A DNA stretch of 58,391 nt, taken from NCBI GenBank assembly GCA_021768185.1, contig JAETNP010000018.1, forward strand, positions 1 through 58,391. Reading direction: 5' to 3'. Positions 1-7,952 of the stretch are shown here, piece after piece. The stretch comes from Oscillospiraceae bacterium (GTDB lineage Bacteria > Bacillota > Clostridia > Oscillospirales > Oscillospiraceae). Each line of letters starts with the position of its first letter. Within the stretch, counting starts at the first letter, position 1. The translations under genes and the position numbers were made by a program. The notes below the pieces were generated by a model. That model was not told the DNA's origin, made no database searches, and saw nothing but the letters and a program-made list of their open reading frames with translations.

Positions 1-49
1 TTTTCTCATATGCTTCTACCAGTAAATTCCGAGCTTCGTTATGCAGCAT
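1..49 (-). mobile_element. possible insertion-sequence transposase start (fragment)
   Basis: An ATG at 49 on the minus strand opens a frame that runs off the window (MLHNEARNLLVEAYEK). It is preceded by an AGGTGA-type ribosome binding site and an extended -10 box (TGGTACAAT). The first helix resembles the N-terminal helix-turn-helix of IS630-family transposases, and IS630 elements insert at TA. The neighbouring esterase frame loses its family signature at about base 113, where base composition also turns AT-rich. That this is the left part of an IS is inference from 16 residues and the broken gene. Confidence 0.3.
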
Positions 50-1276
50 CCTGTTCACCTCGCTGCTATTGTACCACTTTTTTTGCTTTATTGCTATTTC
101 GGAGAACTGCTCTAAATCAGAGGAGGAGGCCACATAGACCTGGGGAATGGTCTGCGCCGCCAGCGCTTGCTGGGTTCGGAGAACAGGAAAGCGTTCCCCT
201 GTATTGCCCCGCCATGTACCGAAGGGCGCCAACTGTACGGTGAGGAAGGGAAGGGCGTCCTGCTCCGGATTCCGTGCCCGCCATGCCCGCCGCCAGCAGT
301 CCGCCAGACCCGCGAACAGCCGGGCATAGCCATCCGCCTGGGTCTCATCCGTCTCTCCCTGATACCAGATCACGCCGCGTACGGAAAAGCCGGAGATTTC
401 TGTGACCATATTTGCGTACAGCGCGCCGGGCTCGTGGGGGTCCCCGGGGCCCGCCGCCATGATGTCGGTAATGGAGAGGCCCGCCAGAGGATTGCTCTGT
501 GCGTCCGCAGGCCGGTTCCCGCTCATCATCTGCCGCTCCAATTCGCTGGGGCGGAACGTATACTTCAACATCTGCCCCATCGTTTGCCGGGACTCCCGAC
601 TGGCCATAGCCGGACGGATCAGCTTCTTGATCGCATAGTACCGCCCCAGATCCATACCTGCCACCAGCGCATCAAAGTCCTCCACATATCCTTTCAGTTC
701 GGGATGGGCCAGGAGGTATGCCCTGTCCGTCCAGGCGGCGGCGCTGGTACCACCCCAGTTGCAGCTGACGATCCCTACTGGAATGCCGGATTTTCGCAAT
801 TCCTGGGCAAAATGCACCCCGGCGGCGGTCATTTCCGCCGCGTGCCCGCTGGTATAGGGCAGCCAGCGATCCCATGGATTCCAGGCTTTATAGCCCTCCT
901 CCCGCTCTCCGGCGAAGGAGTACTGCCCCACGGTGTAGCAGCGCAGGTGGCTGTCGTTGGCGGCGGCGATCTCCGTCTCGCCGCCGGAGGTATATTGCAG
1001 CATGAATTCCATGTTGCTCTGCCCTCCGGCCACCCAGACCTCGCCAATGTCTACATGGGAGAGGCGCACCGGGCCAACGTCCAGGGCTGCGTCCTCCATC
1101 GCCTCCTGGGGCGGGAGCAGGAAGGAAAACTCCCCCGCCGGGATTTTCCGCGAACACAGAAGTTTCCCGTTGAGTTTTACCTCAATGTCCGCCTCGCTGC
1201 CGCTGCTGCCCCAGATCAGGATCGGCCTCTGCCGCTGTAAGACCATATAGTCGCCGAAAATTCGTGCAAGCCGCAT
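1..1276 (-). CDS. sialate O-acetylesterase-like SGNH hydrolase, 3' end replaced
   Basis: Starts at ATG 1276 behind AGGAGG, 11 bp after the GH43 gene, so the two are co-transcribed. The protein begins MRLARIFGDYMVLQRQ and carries the SASA/DUF303 signature: VAGGQSNMEF (catalytic Ser block I) near residue 85, the NWGGTSAAAW block near 180, and GVIWYQGETD near 310. These enzymes remove O-acetyl groups from sugars; no signal peptide is visible, so it would act in the cytoplasm. Reading downstream, the conserved YVASSSDL strand is reached at about base 113, but the DxxH catalytic block (DIHP) that should follow is absent. It is replaced by unrelated AT-rich sequence that stays open to the window edge. 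The enzyme is therefore probably inactive, most likely broken by the insertion noted at 1-49. Confidence 0.75.
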   Translation of the reverse strand, partial: MRLARIFGDYMVLQRQRPILIWGSSGSEADIEVKLNGKLLCSRKIPAGEFSFLLPPQEAMEDAALDVGPVRLSHVDIGEVWVAGGQSNMEFMLQYTSGGETEIAAANDSHLRCYTVGQYSFAGEREEGYKAWNPWDRWLPYTSGHAAEMTAAGVHFAQELRKSGIPVGIVSCNWGGTSAAAWTDRAYLLAHPELKGYVEDFDALVAGMDLGRYYAIKKLIRPAMASRESRQTMGQMLKYTFRPSELERQMMSGNRPADAQSNPLAGLSITDIMAAGPGDPHEPGALYANMVTEISGFSVRGVIWYQGETDETQADGYARLFAGLADCWRRAWRARNPEQDALPFLTVQLAPFGTWRGNTGERFPVLRTQQALAAQTIPQVYVASSSDLEQFSEIAIKQKKWYNSSEVNRMLHNEARNLLVEAYEK

Positions 1277-1287
1277 AGCATTCCTCC

Positions 1288-2859
1288 TTATAACCGGTCA
1301 AAGCGAATGGACAGCAGCTGGCAGGGAGCGCCGTCCTCATACCGCAGCTCCAGCGCGGCATCGCCGTCGGCCTCCAGCGTCAGGCTGGTCTCCGTCCAGC
1401 AGTCCCCAGCGGGAATGGCCGCTTCTCCCTTTGCCTCGCCGCCGGCGAATACCGCAAAGCGTCCTCCGCCGCCGCGAGCCTTCAGCGTCAGCTGCACCGG
1501 GCCGCTGAACGCAAAATATTTGAAGACGATCCGGGTATCCGGCTTGATGTTTGTGATAAACCGCTCACACTTCAATCCGGAGCCGGAGTGGGTGATGTAT
1601 GGGATGTCCGCGCCTACGATCCGATTGGTGGCGTGGGGCATCTTTCCGTTGGTGATGTTGCAGGCAATGGCTGCGGGGTATTCGCCTTCCGCCGGCAGAG
1701 GGCCGCCGTTGAGCCCGCAGCTGGTACACTCCGCTTGAGCGATGCTGCCGTCGGGGGCGATGGTCACCGGCTCGGCGCAGGCCTGACGGCTATAAGTGGA
1801 GTTGTGGGTCTGGCGGTGATAGAAGATGTACCACTGGCCGTTGACACATTCCAGGCTTCCGTGGTTATTGGCCGTCATGTTCAGCCGGTCCTCGCCCTTC
1901 CTGCCGTCCAAGCCCACGTCGCCGTTGGATTGCAGGATGCCGCGGTATACGAAGTCCCGATCCGGATATTGGCTGGTTGCATAGGAGAGCATGCTGCTGT
2001 TTTCATCGGAGTAGATGAAATAATACGTGCCGTTGATCTTCCGGATGCTGCTGGCCTCATAGAAGCCGTGACCCTCAAAGCTAGTTCCAAAGGCTTCAAA
2101 CTGGCTGGGCAGAATTCGACTGGTGTCGCTTATGACCGTCAGCATGTCGTCTGCAAGCACGACATGGTTCGCTCCCATGATGTCCCTTGGTTCGGCCAGA
2201 AGCTGCTCCCTGGTGCGATGGAACAGCATCTGTTCCAACCCCAGCAGAAATTCCTTTAACTGCCCTGGCTCCATCTGACGGACATCTGGGACGGACGGTT
2301 TTTCCTGGACGGGCGCATTGTTTCCGCCTCCATGGGCCGTGGCGGCTACCATGGAGAACGCCCAGCCGTGGTAGAGCCGAATCACGCCGTCATCGTTGAT
2401 GACCGCCGGGTCAGCGGGGAGGTAGCGCAGATAAGGACTTCCATCCGCGTTCCGGACAAACCCCAGATACTCATACCGGCCCGCCGGCGTATCGCACACC
2501 GCCACCCCGATAGGCGTGTTGTGGTCGTCCCCGGCGCTGCCTACGCCGCCGCTGATGCAGTAATAGAGGTAATACCGGCCGTCATTTCCCCGTACCACGT
2601 CGGGCGCATACAGGTCCGCGAAATCGCCGTGGACACGGGGGTCCTGGCGGGCCTCATAGATCACGCCCTCGTACCGCCAGTCGCTCAGATCGTCCACCGG
2701 GGCGCTCCACCCGACGTAGTTTCCCTCGGCGCAGTAGCGCTCCCCGCCCTCGGAATCGTGGGAGCCGAACAGATACAGCCGCCCGTCAAAAACATGGGGT
2801 TCGCCATCAGGGATATACTCCCAGAGCGGCAGGAAGGGGTTAAACACCTGCTTTTTCAT
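1288..2859 (-). CDS. GH43 family glycoside hydrolase
   Basis: 523 residues from the ATG at 2859 (GGGAGG 7 bp upstream); an in-frame ATG at 2910 lacks a ribosome binding site. The five-bladed GH43 fold is suggested by the opening NPFLPLWEYIPDGEPHVF with a candidate base Asp, YAPDVVR carrying the pKa-modulating Asp, and GHGFYEASSIRK carrying the acid Glu. The last 120 or so residues look like a beta-sandwich accessory domain. GH43 members are beta-xylosidases, alpha-L-arabinofuranosidases or galactosidases; the exact substrate cannot be read here. No signal peptide, so cytoplasmic. Its sequence is nearly repeated as the second half of the larger protein at 16504-19458, showing recent domain duplication. 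It is followed by the acetylesterase gene. Confidence 0.85.
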   Translation of the reverse strand: MKKQVFNPFLPLWEYIPDGEPHVFDGRLYLFGSHDSEGGERYCAEGNYVGWSAPVDDLSDWRYEGVIYEARQDPRVHGDFADLYAPDVVRGNDGRYYLYYCISGGVGSAGDDHNTPIGVAVCDTPAGRYEYLGFVRNADGSPYLRYLPADPAVINDDGVIRLYHGWAFSMVAATAHGGGNNAPVQEKPSVPDVRQMEPGQLKEFLLGLEQMLFHRTREQLLAEPRDIMGANHVVLADDMLTVISDTSRILPSQFEAFGTSFEGHGFYEASSIRKINGTYYFIYSDENSSMLSYATSQYPDRDFVYRGILQSNGDVGLDGRKGEDRLNMTANNHGSLECVNGQWYIFYHRQTHNSTYSRQACAEPVTIAPDGSIAQAECTSCGLNGGPLPAEGEYPAAIACNITNGKMPHATNRIVGADIPYITHSGSGLKCERFITNIKPDTRIVFKYFAFSGPVQLTLKARGGGGRFAVFAGGEAKGEAAIPAGDCWTETSLTLEADGDAALELRYEDGAPCQLLSIRFDRL

Positions 2860-2875
2860 AAAACTACCTCCCAGC

Positions 2876-2938
2876 TCAACATCAAGTGTTGATTTTCTTT
2901 CTGATGCCAATTATAATAGGCGCAGGCTGGTGAAACAA
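2876..2938 (-). promoter_or_regulatory. promoter and inverted repeat upstream of GH43
   Basis: On the minus strand a -35 TTGTTT (2933-2938) and -10 TATAAT (2910-2915) are separated by 17 bp. Downstream of it lies the inverted repeat TCAACA-5 bp-TGTTGA (2876-2892), a plausible operator between the promoter and the start codon. Confidence 0.6.
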
Positions 2939-2961
2939 CCACCAGATTTTGAAAAAACGAA

Positions 2962-2998
2962 AGAAAAGCAACAGATTTATCGAAACTGTTGCTTTTCT
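2962..2998 (-). terminator. intrinsic terminator of the AraC gene
   Basis: A perfect 13-bp stem (AGAAAAGCAACAG / CTGTTGCTTTTCT) with an 11-nt loop, followed on the minus strand by a T-rich tract. It lies downstream of the AraC gene ending at 3083. Confidence 0.75.
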
Positions 2999-3082
2999 CA
3001 GGAGGAGGCTGCTTATGAAAACAGATGCCCGCGTTCGTTACACGCAAATGAGGATTCGGGACGCAACCACTTGCAATATCTT

Positions 3083-3976
3083 CTAATGCACGCCAGAGGA
3101 ATTGGGCCACAAGCGGCGGTATTCCTGGGGAGTCAGCGCCTCGCTCCTCTTAAAGAGGCGGGAGAAATAGCCGGGATTTTCAAAGCCGACGGCGTAGGCG
3201 ACCTCGCTGACGGATCTTTGTGTCGTGCGCAGCAGCTCCTTGGCGTGGACGATGCGCTGAAAGGCAAGGTATTCGGAGGGCGACTGGCCATAATACTGCT
3301 TGAACTGCCGTTGCAGATAGCAGGGACTGAGGCCGAATCTCGCACCCAACTGGGAAAGCGTGCAATTTTTCTGGTACGTCTGCGTCAGGTATGCCCGGAT
3401 CTTCTCCATGATCGCCGGGGTCTGCGCCGGCTGCGCGGCGTTCGCGGCGCATTGCAGAAGCTGCGTCAGGAGCTGGGTCAGGAGCAGCGCGGAGTGCAGA
3501 TCTTTTTCCGCCTGCGGCTGATCGCCGCTGTGGAGCTCCAGGATCCGCCGCAGCGTGTCATAGGCTCCGGAGTCCTGCCCGAGGCTGCCCACCGGGTCCC
3601 CGCCGGTCTGATGGAGAAAGCTCTCATAGTAAAACCGCGCCGCCCCGCCGTAAAAATGCACCCACAGTACGCGCCAGCTCCCGGCGTCCGGGTCCGTGCG
3701 GTAGTCCTGCCGGTTTTGGCAGTCGATCCAGAAGAAACGCCCCGGCGGGACGCGGTATTGCCGTCCGCCGTAGCTCAGCAGGCCGCAGCCGGAAACCGTC
3801 AGCTTCAGAAGGAAGGAGTCAAAGCCCTCTCTTGAGGTGTAGTATCCAGAGCGTGCGAAAAACTCACCGGCCTCCTGCACAAACATAAGGCAGTTTCTTG
3901 CGCGGAGAGACGCGGTGTGAATCACCCAGCGGCTCTCCTCCGTAATATTCAGCCGGTATTCGAGACTCTGCGCCAT
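3083..3976 (-). CDS. AraC family transcriptional regulator
   Basis: 297 residues from ATG 3976 behind GAGGAGG. The N-terminal half is a cupin-like sensing domain (YGGRQYRVPPGRFFWIDC around residues 75-95). The C-terminal 100 residues hold two helix-turn-helix motifs typical of AraC: LSQLGARFGLSPCYLQRQFKQYYG and SVSEVAYAVGFENPGYFSRLFKR, ending TPQEYRRLW. It is divergent from the L-rhamnose operon and shares a 154-bp regulatory region with it, so it is the likely rhamnose-responsive activator, analogous in role to RhaS/RhaR. It also lies just upstream of the GH43-acetylesterase pair. Direct repeats in the intergenic region are candidate binding sites. Confidence 0.85.
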   Translation of the reverse strand: MAQSLEYRLNITEESRWVIHTASLRARNCLMFVQEAGEFFARSGYYTSREGFDSFLLKLTVSGCGLLSYGGRQYRVPPGRFFWIDCQNRQDYRTDPDAGSWRVLWVHFYGGAARFYYESFLHQTGGDPVGSLGQDSGAYDTLRRILELHSGDQPQAEKDLHSALLLTQLLTQLLQCAANAAQPAQTPAIMEKIRAYLTQTYQKNCTLSQLGARFGLSPCYLQRQFKQYYGQSPSEYLAFQRIVHAKELLRTTQRSVSEVAYAVGFENPGYFSRLFKRSEALTPQEYRRLWPNSSGVH

Positions 3977-3994
3977 ACAAGTCCTCCTCAAAAC

Positions 3995-4094
3995 AGCAAG
4001 ATCGTACCAGACCTTCGCAAGATTGCACCGTGTGAGGATCCTGCTCTCATGTTATTATACAAATATGGAACGCGGATGTCCAGAGCAAGATCGT
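3995..4094. promoter_or_regulatory. divergent control region araC / rhaA
   Basis: The 11-bp sequence AGCAAGATCGT occurs twice as a direct repeat (3995-4005 and 4084-4094), and a related palindrome GCAAGATTGC sits between them (4017-4026). This arrangement suits AraC-type half sites. A minus-strand promoter for the regulator is visible: TGGACA (4077-4082), 17 bp, TATAAT (4054-4059). No consensus promoter is obvious for rhaA, as expected for an activator-dependent promoter. Confidence 0.5.
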
Positions 4095-4130
4095 TCTATT
4101 CTGCTGGAAAATACTGATGGAGGAAAAGCA

Positions 4131-5375
4131 ATGACAAGATTTGAAAGTGCAAAGGAGCGTTACACCCACTTTGGCGTGGATGTGGAAAAAGCGCTGGCGC
4201 TGGCGGCGGGAAAGCCTGTCAGCATCCACTGCTGGCAGGGCGACGACGTGGTGGGCTTCGACAATCCCGCAGGCGGCGCGGGCAACGGCATCCAGACCAC
4301 CGGAAATTACCCGGGCAGAGCCAGGAACTTTGAAGAGCTGAAAGCGGACTTCCTGAAAGCTGCTTCTCTCATCCCGGGGAAAAAGCGCATCAACCTGCAC
4401 GCCTGCTATGCCGTGTTTTCCAACGGCGAATGGGTGGACCGCGACAGGCTGGAGTACAGGCACTTCGCGCCGTGGGTGGAATTTGCGAAGGAAAATGGCC
4501 TTGGCATCGACTTCAACCCCACCGTGTTCAGCCACCCGATGATGAAGGACGGCCTGAGCCTGTCCTCTCCCGACGAGACGGTGCGCAAATTCTGGATCGA
4601 TCACTGCGCCGCCTGCCGCCGCATCGCGCAGCGCATCGGGGAGGAGCTGAACGACCAGGTCTTAAACAACGTCTGGATCCCCGATGGCTTTAAGGACATC
4701 CCCGCCGACCGACTGGGGCCGCGCCTGCGGCTCAAGGACAGCCTCGATCAGATTTTTGCGGAGAAGTGCCCCAACGTCATCGACTGCGTGGAGAGCAAGG
4801 TCTTCGCCATCGGCGTGGAGAGCTACACCGTCGGCAGCAACGAGTTCTACATGAGCTACGCCGCGACCCATCCCGGCGTTTACAACCTCCTCGACAACGG
4901 CCATTACCATCCCACGGAGTACGTGAGCGATAAGATCCCGGCCCTGCTGGCCTTCTTCGACAAGGTCCCCCTGCACGTCACCCGGGGCGTGCGCTGGGAC
5001 TCGGACCACGTCGTCATTTTTGAGGACGAGCTGAAGGAGATCATGAAGGAGATCGTCCGCAATGACGCCCTGGACAAGGTGCTCATCGGACTCGACTTCT
5101 TCGACGCCTCCATCAACCGGGTGGCCGCCTGGATCATCGGCGCGCGCAGCGCGCAGAAGGCGCTTTTGTGGGCGCTGCTGCAGCCGAACGAGCAGCTTAG
5201 AGCCATGCAGGACGCCGCCGACTTCACACGAAAGCTCATGCTCATGGAGGAAACCAAAACGCTGCCCTTCGGCGATATCTGGGAAGAATACTGCCGCCGT
5301 CAGAGCGTGCCTGCTAATGAGGACTGGTATGAGACAGTCATGCAGTACGAACAAGACGTGCTGCTGAAGCGGTGA
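4131..5375 (+). CDS. rhaA: L-rhamnose isomerase
   Basis: 414 residues, close to the usual RhaA length, starting at ATG 4131 behind GGAGG. It converts L-rhamnose to L-rhamnulose in the cytoplasm. The sequence carries RhaA hallmarks: the N-terminal SIHCWQGDDVVGF motif, PGKKRINLHACYA, and the metal-binding region NGHYHPTEYVSD followed by RGVRWDSDHVV with the DSD ligand pair. It is the first gene of a tight plus-strand operon with the aldolase, rhaB and a second aldolase. Two upstream in-frame ATGs (from 4023) lack ribosome binding sites and were not used. Confidence 0.95.
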   Translation: MTRFESAKERYTHFGVDVEKALALAAGKPVSIHCWQGDDVVGFDNPAGGAGNGIQTTGNYPGRARNFEELKADFLKAASLIPGKKRINLHACYAVFSNGEWVDRDRLEYRHFAPWVEFAKENGLGIDFNPTVFSHPMMKDGLSLSSPDETVRKFWIDHCAACRRIAQRIGEELNDQVLNNVWIPDGFKDIPADRLGPRLRLKDSLDQIFAEKCPNVIDCVESKVFAIGVESYTVGSNEFYMSYAATHPGVYNLLDNGHYHPTEYVSDKIPALLAFFDKVPLHVTRGVRWDSDHVVIFEDELKEIMKEIVRNDALDKVLIGLDFFDASINRVAAWIIGARSAQKALLWALLQPNEQLRAMQDAADFTRKLMLMEETKTLPFGDIWEEYCRRQSVPANEDWYETVMQYEQDVLLKR

Positions 5376-5395
5376 TCGAGAGGAGCGGACAGCAT

Positions 5396-6481
5396 ATGTT
5401 CTTTACAGAAAATCAGGCGCTTCTTTCCGACTTCGCCCGCATGTCCCGCGCCGCCGGAAGCAGGGCGGACTTCGTACAGGGCGGCGGCGGCAACACGTCG
5501 GTCAAGCTGCCCGGCGGGCTGATGGCCGTCAAGGCTTCGGGCTTCCGCCTGAGCGATATCCGCCCGGACAAGGCATACGCCGTATTGGATTATGAGGCGC
5601 TGCGCCGGTTCTATCTTGAAAACGAGCCGGAAACGCTTGGCGATGTGGAAAAAGAGGGCGCGGCCTGCGCCGGGGAAAACGTGAAACAGATCGAAGGTCT
5701 GGACGCGCTGCGGCCGTCCGTCGAGGCGGGCTTTCATTCGATCCTCAACACGTTCGTGCTGCATACCCACAGCGTGTACGCTGATCTGGCCGCCTGCTCG
5801 GCGGCCTGCCGCGAGATCGCCGCGCTGGCATTTTCAGGCGCGGGATATGGCTGGGGCTGGGTGGACTACACCGACCCCGGCGCGCGCCTGACCTTTGCCA
5901 TCCGCGACGAACTGCGCCGCGTCCAGAGCGAGACGGGCAGAGCGCCCTCCGTCATCCTGATGCAGAACCACGGCGTCATCGTCCGCGCGGACACGGCCAG
6001 CGAGTGCCTTGCCATCCACACGGACGCCAACGAGCGGCTGGCGCGCTTCTTCGGCCTCAGCGGCACGGCGTTTCCGGAGGTGGCCGTGCGCGAACTGGCG
6101 GGCGGCCTGTACTGCGCGGACACGCCATATCTGAAGCGGCAGCTGCAAAACTGCACCTACACCCAGCGGCAGCTCATGGAGCAGCCGCTCTACCCCGACC
6201 AGCTGGTGTTTTTAACGGATACCTTTACCATGGACGCGCACGGCATCCCCGAGGGCAGGGCCGTGGCCAGCACGAAAACGGGCGAACTGGTCATGAACAT
6301 GCCCCTCCGGCAGGCGCAGGCGCTGAGCGAGACGCTTACCGCCGTGTTCTTCGTCACGGAGCACATCAAGGCCGCGGGGTATCCCCTCTCCACCATGGGC
6401 GAGGCGGCGAAAAACTTCATCGCCAACTGGGAGAGTGAGAAATACCGCAAGGCCCTCGCCGGAAAGGACGGGCTTCCATGA
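5396..6481 (+). CDS. class II (zinc) aldolase, probable rhamnulose-1-phosphate aldolase
   Basis: 361 residues from ATG 5396, behind GAGGAGCGG; a GTG at 5372 overlapping the rhaA stop is an alternative. The fold is class II aldolase/adducin: phosphate-binding QGGGGNTSVK near residue 30, the zinc ligands HTHS near 125 and NHGVIV near 190. It is longer than the classical RhaD of about 275 residues; the extra C-terminal 130 residues are reminiscent of the longer aldolase modules in Firmicutes rhamnose loci. Position between rhaA and rhaB, with a 4-bp overlap with rhaB, points to cleavage of L-rhamnulose-1-phosphate into dihydroxyacetone phosphate and L-lactaldehyde. Which of the two aldolases in this operon does this in vivo is not certain. 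Confidence 0.75.
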   Translation: MFFTENQALLSDFARMSRAAGSRADFVQGGGGNTSVKLPGGLMAVKASGFRLSDIRPDKAYAVLDYEALRRFYLENEPETLGDVEKEGAACAGENVKQIEGLDALRPSVEAGFHSILNTFVLHTHSVYADLAACSAACREIAALAFSGAGYGWGWVDYTDPGARLTFAIRDELRRVQSETGRAPSVILMQNHGVIVRADTASECLAIHTDANERLARFFGLSGTAFPEVAVRELAGGLYCADTPYLKRQLQNCTYTQRQLMEQPLYPDQLVFLTDTFTMDAHGIPEGRAVASTKTGELVMNMPLRQAQALSETLTAVFFVTEHIKAAGYPLSTMGEAAKNFIANWESEKYRKALAGKDGLP

Positions 6482-7938
6482 GGAATTTATTGGCCTTTGA
6501 CCTGGGAGCCAGCAATGGCCGCGCGATCCTGGGCTGTCTGGAGGGCGGCAGGCTGACCATGGAGGAGCTGCACCGCTTTGAGAACAACTATATCGTCCGG
6601 GACGGCGTATCCCAATGGGATCTGCCCTATCTGCTGGATCAGCTGAAGCAGGGATTTGCCGCATTCCGGGACGCCGGAGTGGGGAACCTGGACTGCTTCG
6701 GCATCGACACCTGGGGCGTGGACTACGGCCTGCTGGACGAAAACGGCCGGCTGCTGGGCAATCCCCGGGCTTACCGCTGCGCCGTGGACGAGGACATGGA
6801 GGCCGTATGGCGGACCGTGGATTTCCCCACGCAGTTCCGGCGCACGGGCATCGCGGCCCTGAACTTCAACACGGTATACCAGCTCTACCGCCGCAAGCGG
6901 GAGGGCGACCGGGAGCTGGCGCAGGCCGGAACGCTGCTCCTGCTGCCGGACCTGCTGGGCTATCTGCTCACCGGCGAAGCCAGGTCCGAATACACCAACG
7001 TCACCACCACCATGCTCTATGACCCCACGGCGAAGGACTGGGACCGGGAGACCATCCGCGCGCTGGGGCTTCCGGAGCATATCTTTACCGAGATCGACCG
7101 GGCCGGTCAGCTGCGGGGCCGCCTGCGGGCGGACCTGGCCGGAGAGATCGGCCTCAATCAGGCGGCCTTCGCCGCAGTCGGCACCCATGACACCGCCTCC
7201 GCCGTGGCGGCGATCCCCGGCAGCGGCAGCTTTGCCTTCTGCTCCAGCGGCACCTGGTCGCTGTTTGGCGTGGAAACGGATCGGCCGATCCTGACGGACG
7301 CGGTCCGTAGCGCCAACTTCTCCAATGAGGGCACCATTCAGGGCGGCTTCCGGCCTCTGAAAAATATCATGGGTCTGTGGCTCATTCAGGAGTGCCGCCG
7401 GGACTGGGAGCGTCAGGGCCGGAAGTACGGCTGGGACGAGATTGTCGCAGCGGCGCGGGCCGCCGAACCCCTCCGCTCCGTCATTGACCCGGACGATGGC
7501 GAATTTTTCGCCGGAAGCGATATGGTAAGGAAAATTCAGGGCTTCTGCCGCAGGACCGGCCAGCCGGTCCCTGAGACGGTGGGCCAGATGGCCCGGTGCG
7601 TCTACGAATCCCTGGCCCTCAAATACCGCTGGGCCATGGAGCGGCTGGAGGAGATCAAGGGGCAGCCGCTGGAGCAGCTGAACATCGTCGGCGGCGGCAT
7701 CCAGAACAGGCTCCTGAACCAGATGGCGGCGGACTCCATCGACCGTCCCGTGATCACCGGCCCGGTGGAGGGCGCGGCTATGGGCAACTTGCTGGCCCAG
7801 GCCATGGCGCTGGGCGAAATAAAGGATGTGAACGAGCTTCGCCGGATCGTCCGAAACTCTGAGGCCGTGGAAACATATTTGCCGCATCACACCGCCCAGT
7901 GGGAAAGCGCGTATCAGAAATTGCTGACACTGCTATAG
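6478..7938 (+). CDS. rhaB: rhamnulokinase
   Basis: 486 residues, normal for RhaB, a FGGY-family sugar kinase phosphorylating L-rhamnulose at O1. Visible motifs are the N-terminal phosphate loop AFDLGASNGR, the substrate strand FGIDTWGVDYGL near residue 80, the catalytic Asp in GTHDTASAV near 240, and the C-terminal adenosine motif VGGGIQNRLLNQMAADS. Its ATG overlaps the preceding aldolase stop by 4 bp (ATGA), so translation is coupled. Confidence 0.95.
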   Translation: MRNLLAFDLGASNGRAILGCLEGGRLTMEELHRFENNYIVRDGVSQWDLPYLLDQLKQGFAAFRDAGVGNLDCFGIDTWGVDYGLLDENGRLLGNPRAYRCAVDEDMEAVWRTVDFPTQFRRTGIAALNFNTVYQLYRRKREGDRELAQAGTLLLLPDLLGYLLTGEARSEYTNVTTTMLYDPTAKDWDRETIRALGLPEHIFTEIDRAGQLRGRLRADLAGEIGLNQAAFAAVGTHDTASAVAAIPGSGSFAFCSSGTWSLFGVETDRPILTDAVRSANFSNEGTIQGGFRPLKNIMGLWLIQECRRDWERQGRKYGWDEIVAAARAAEPLRSVIDPDDGEFFAGSDMVRKIQGFCRRTGQPVPETVGQMARCVYESLALKYRWAMERLEEIKGQPLEQLNIVGGGIQNRLLNQMAADSIDRPVITGPVEGAAMGNLLAQAMALGEIKDVNELRRIVRNSEAVETYLPHHTAQWESAYQKLLTLL

Positions 7939-7952
7939 AAAGGAAGAACACC

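Noticed and set aside
167..1240. 357-codon plus-strand open frame
   Set aside because: It is the complement of the SASA esterase, whose minus-strand translation shows conserved family blocks and a ribosome binding site.
6487..7890. 467-codon open frame opposite rhaB
   Set aside because: It is antisense to a textbook rhamnulokinase; no ribosome binding site or motif.
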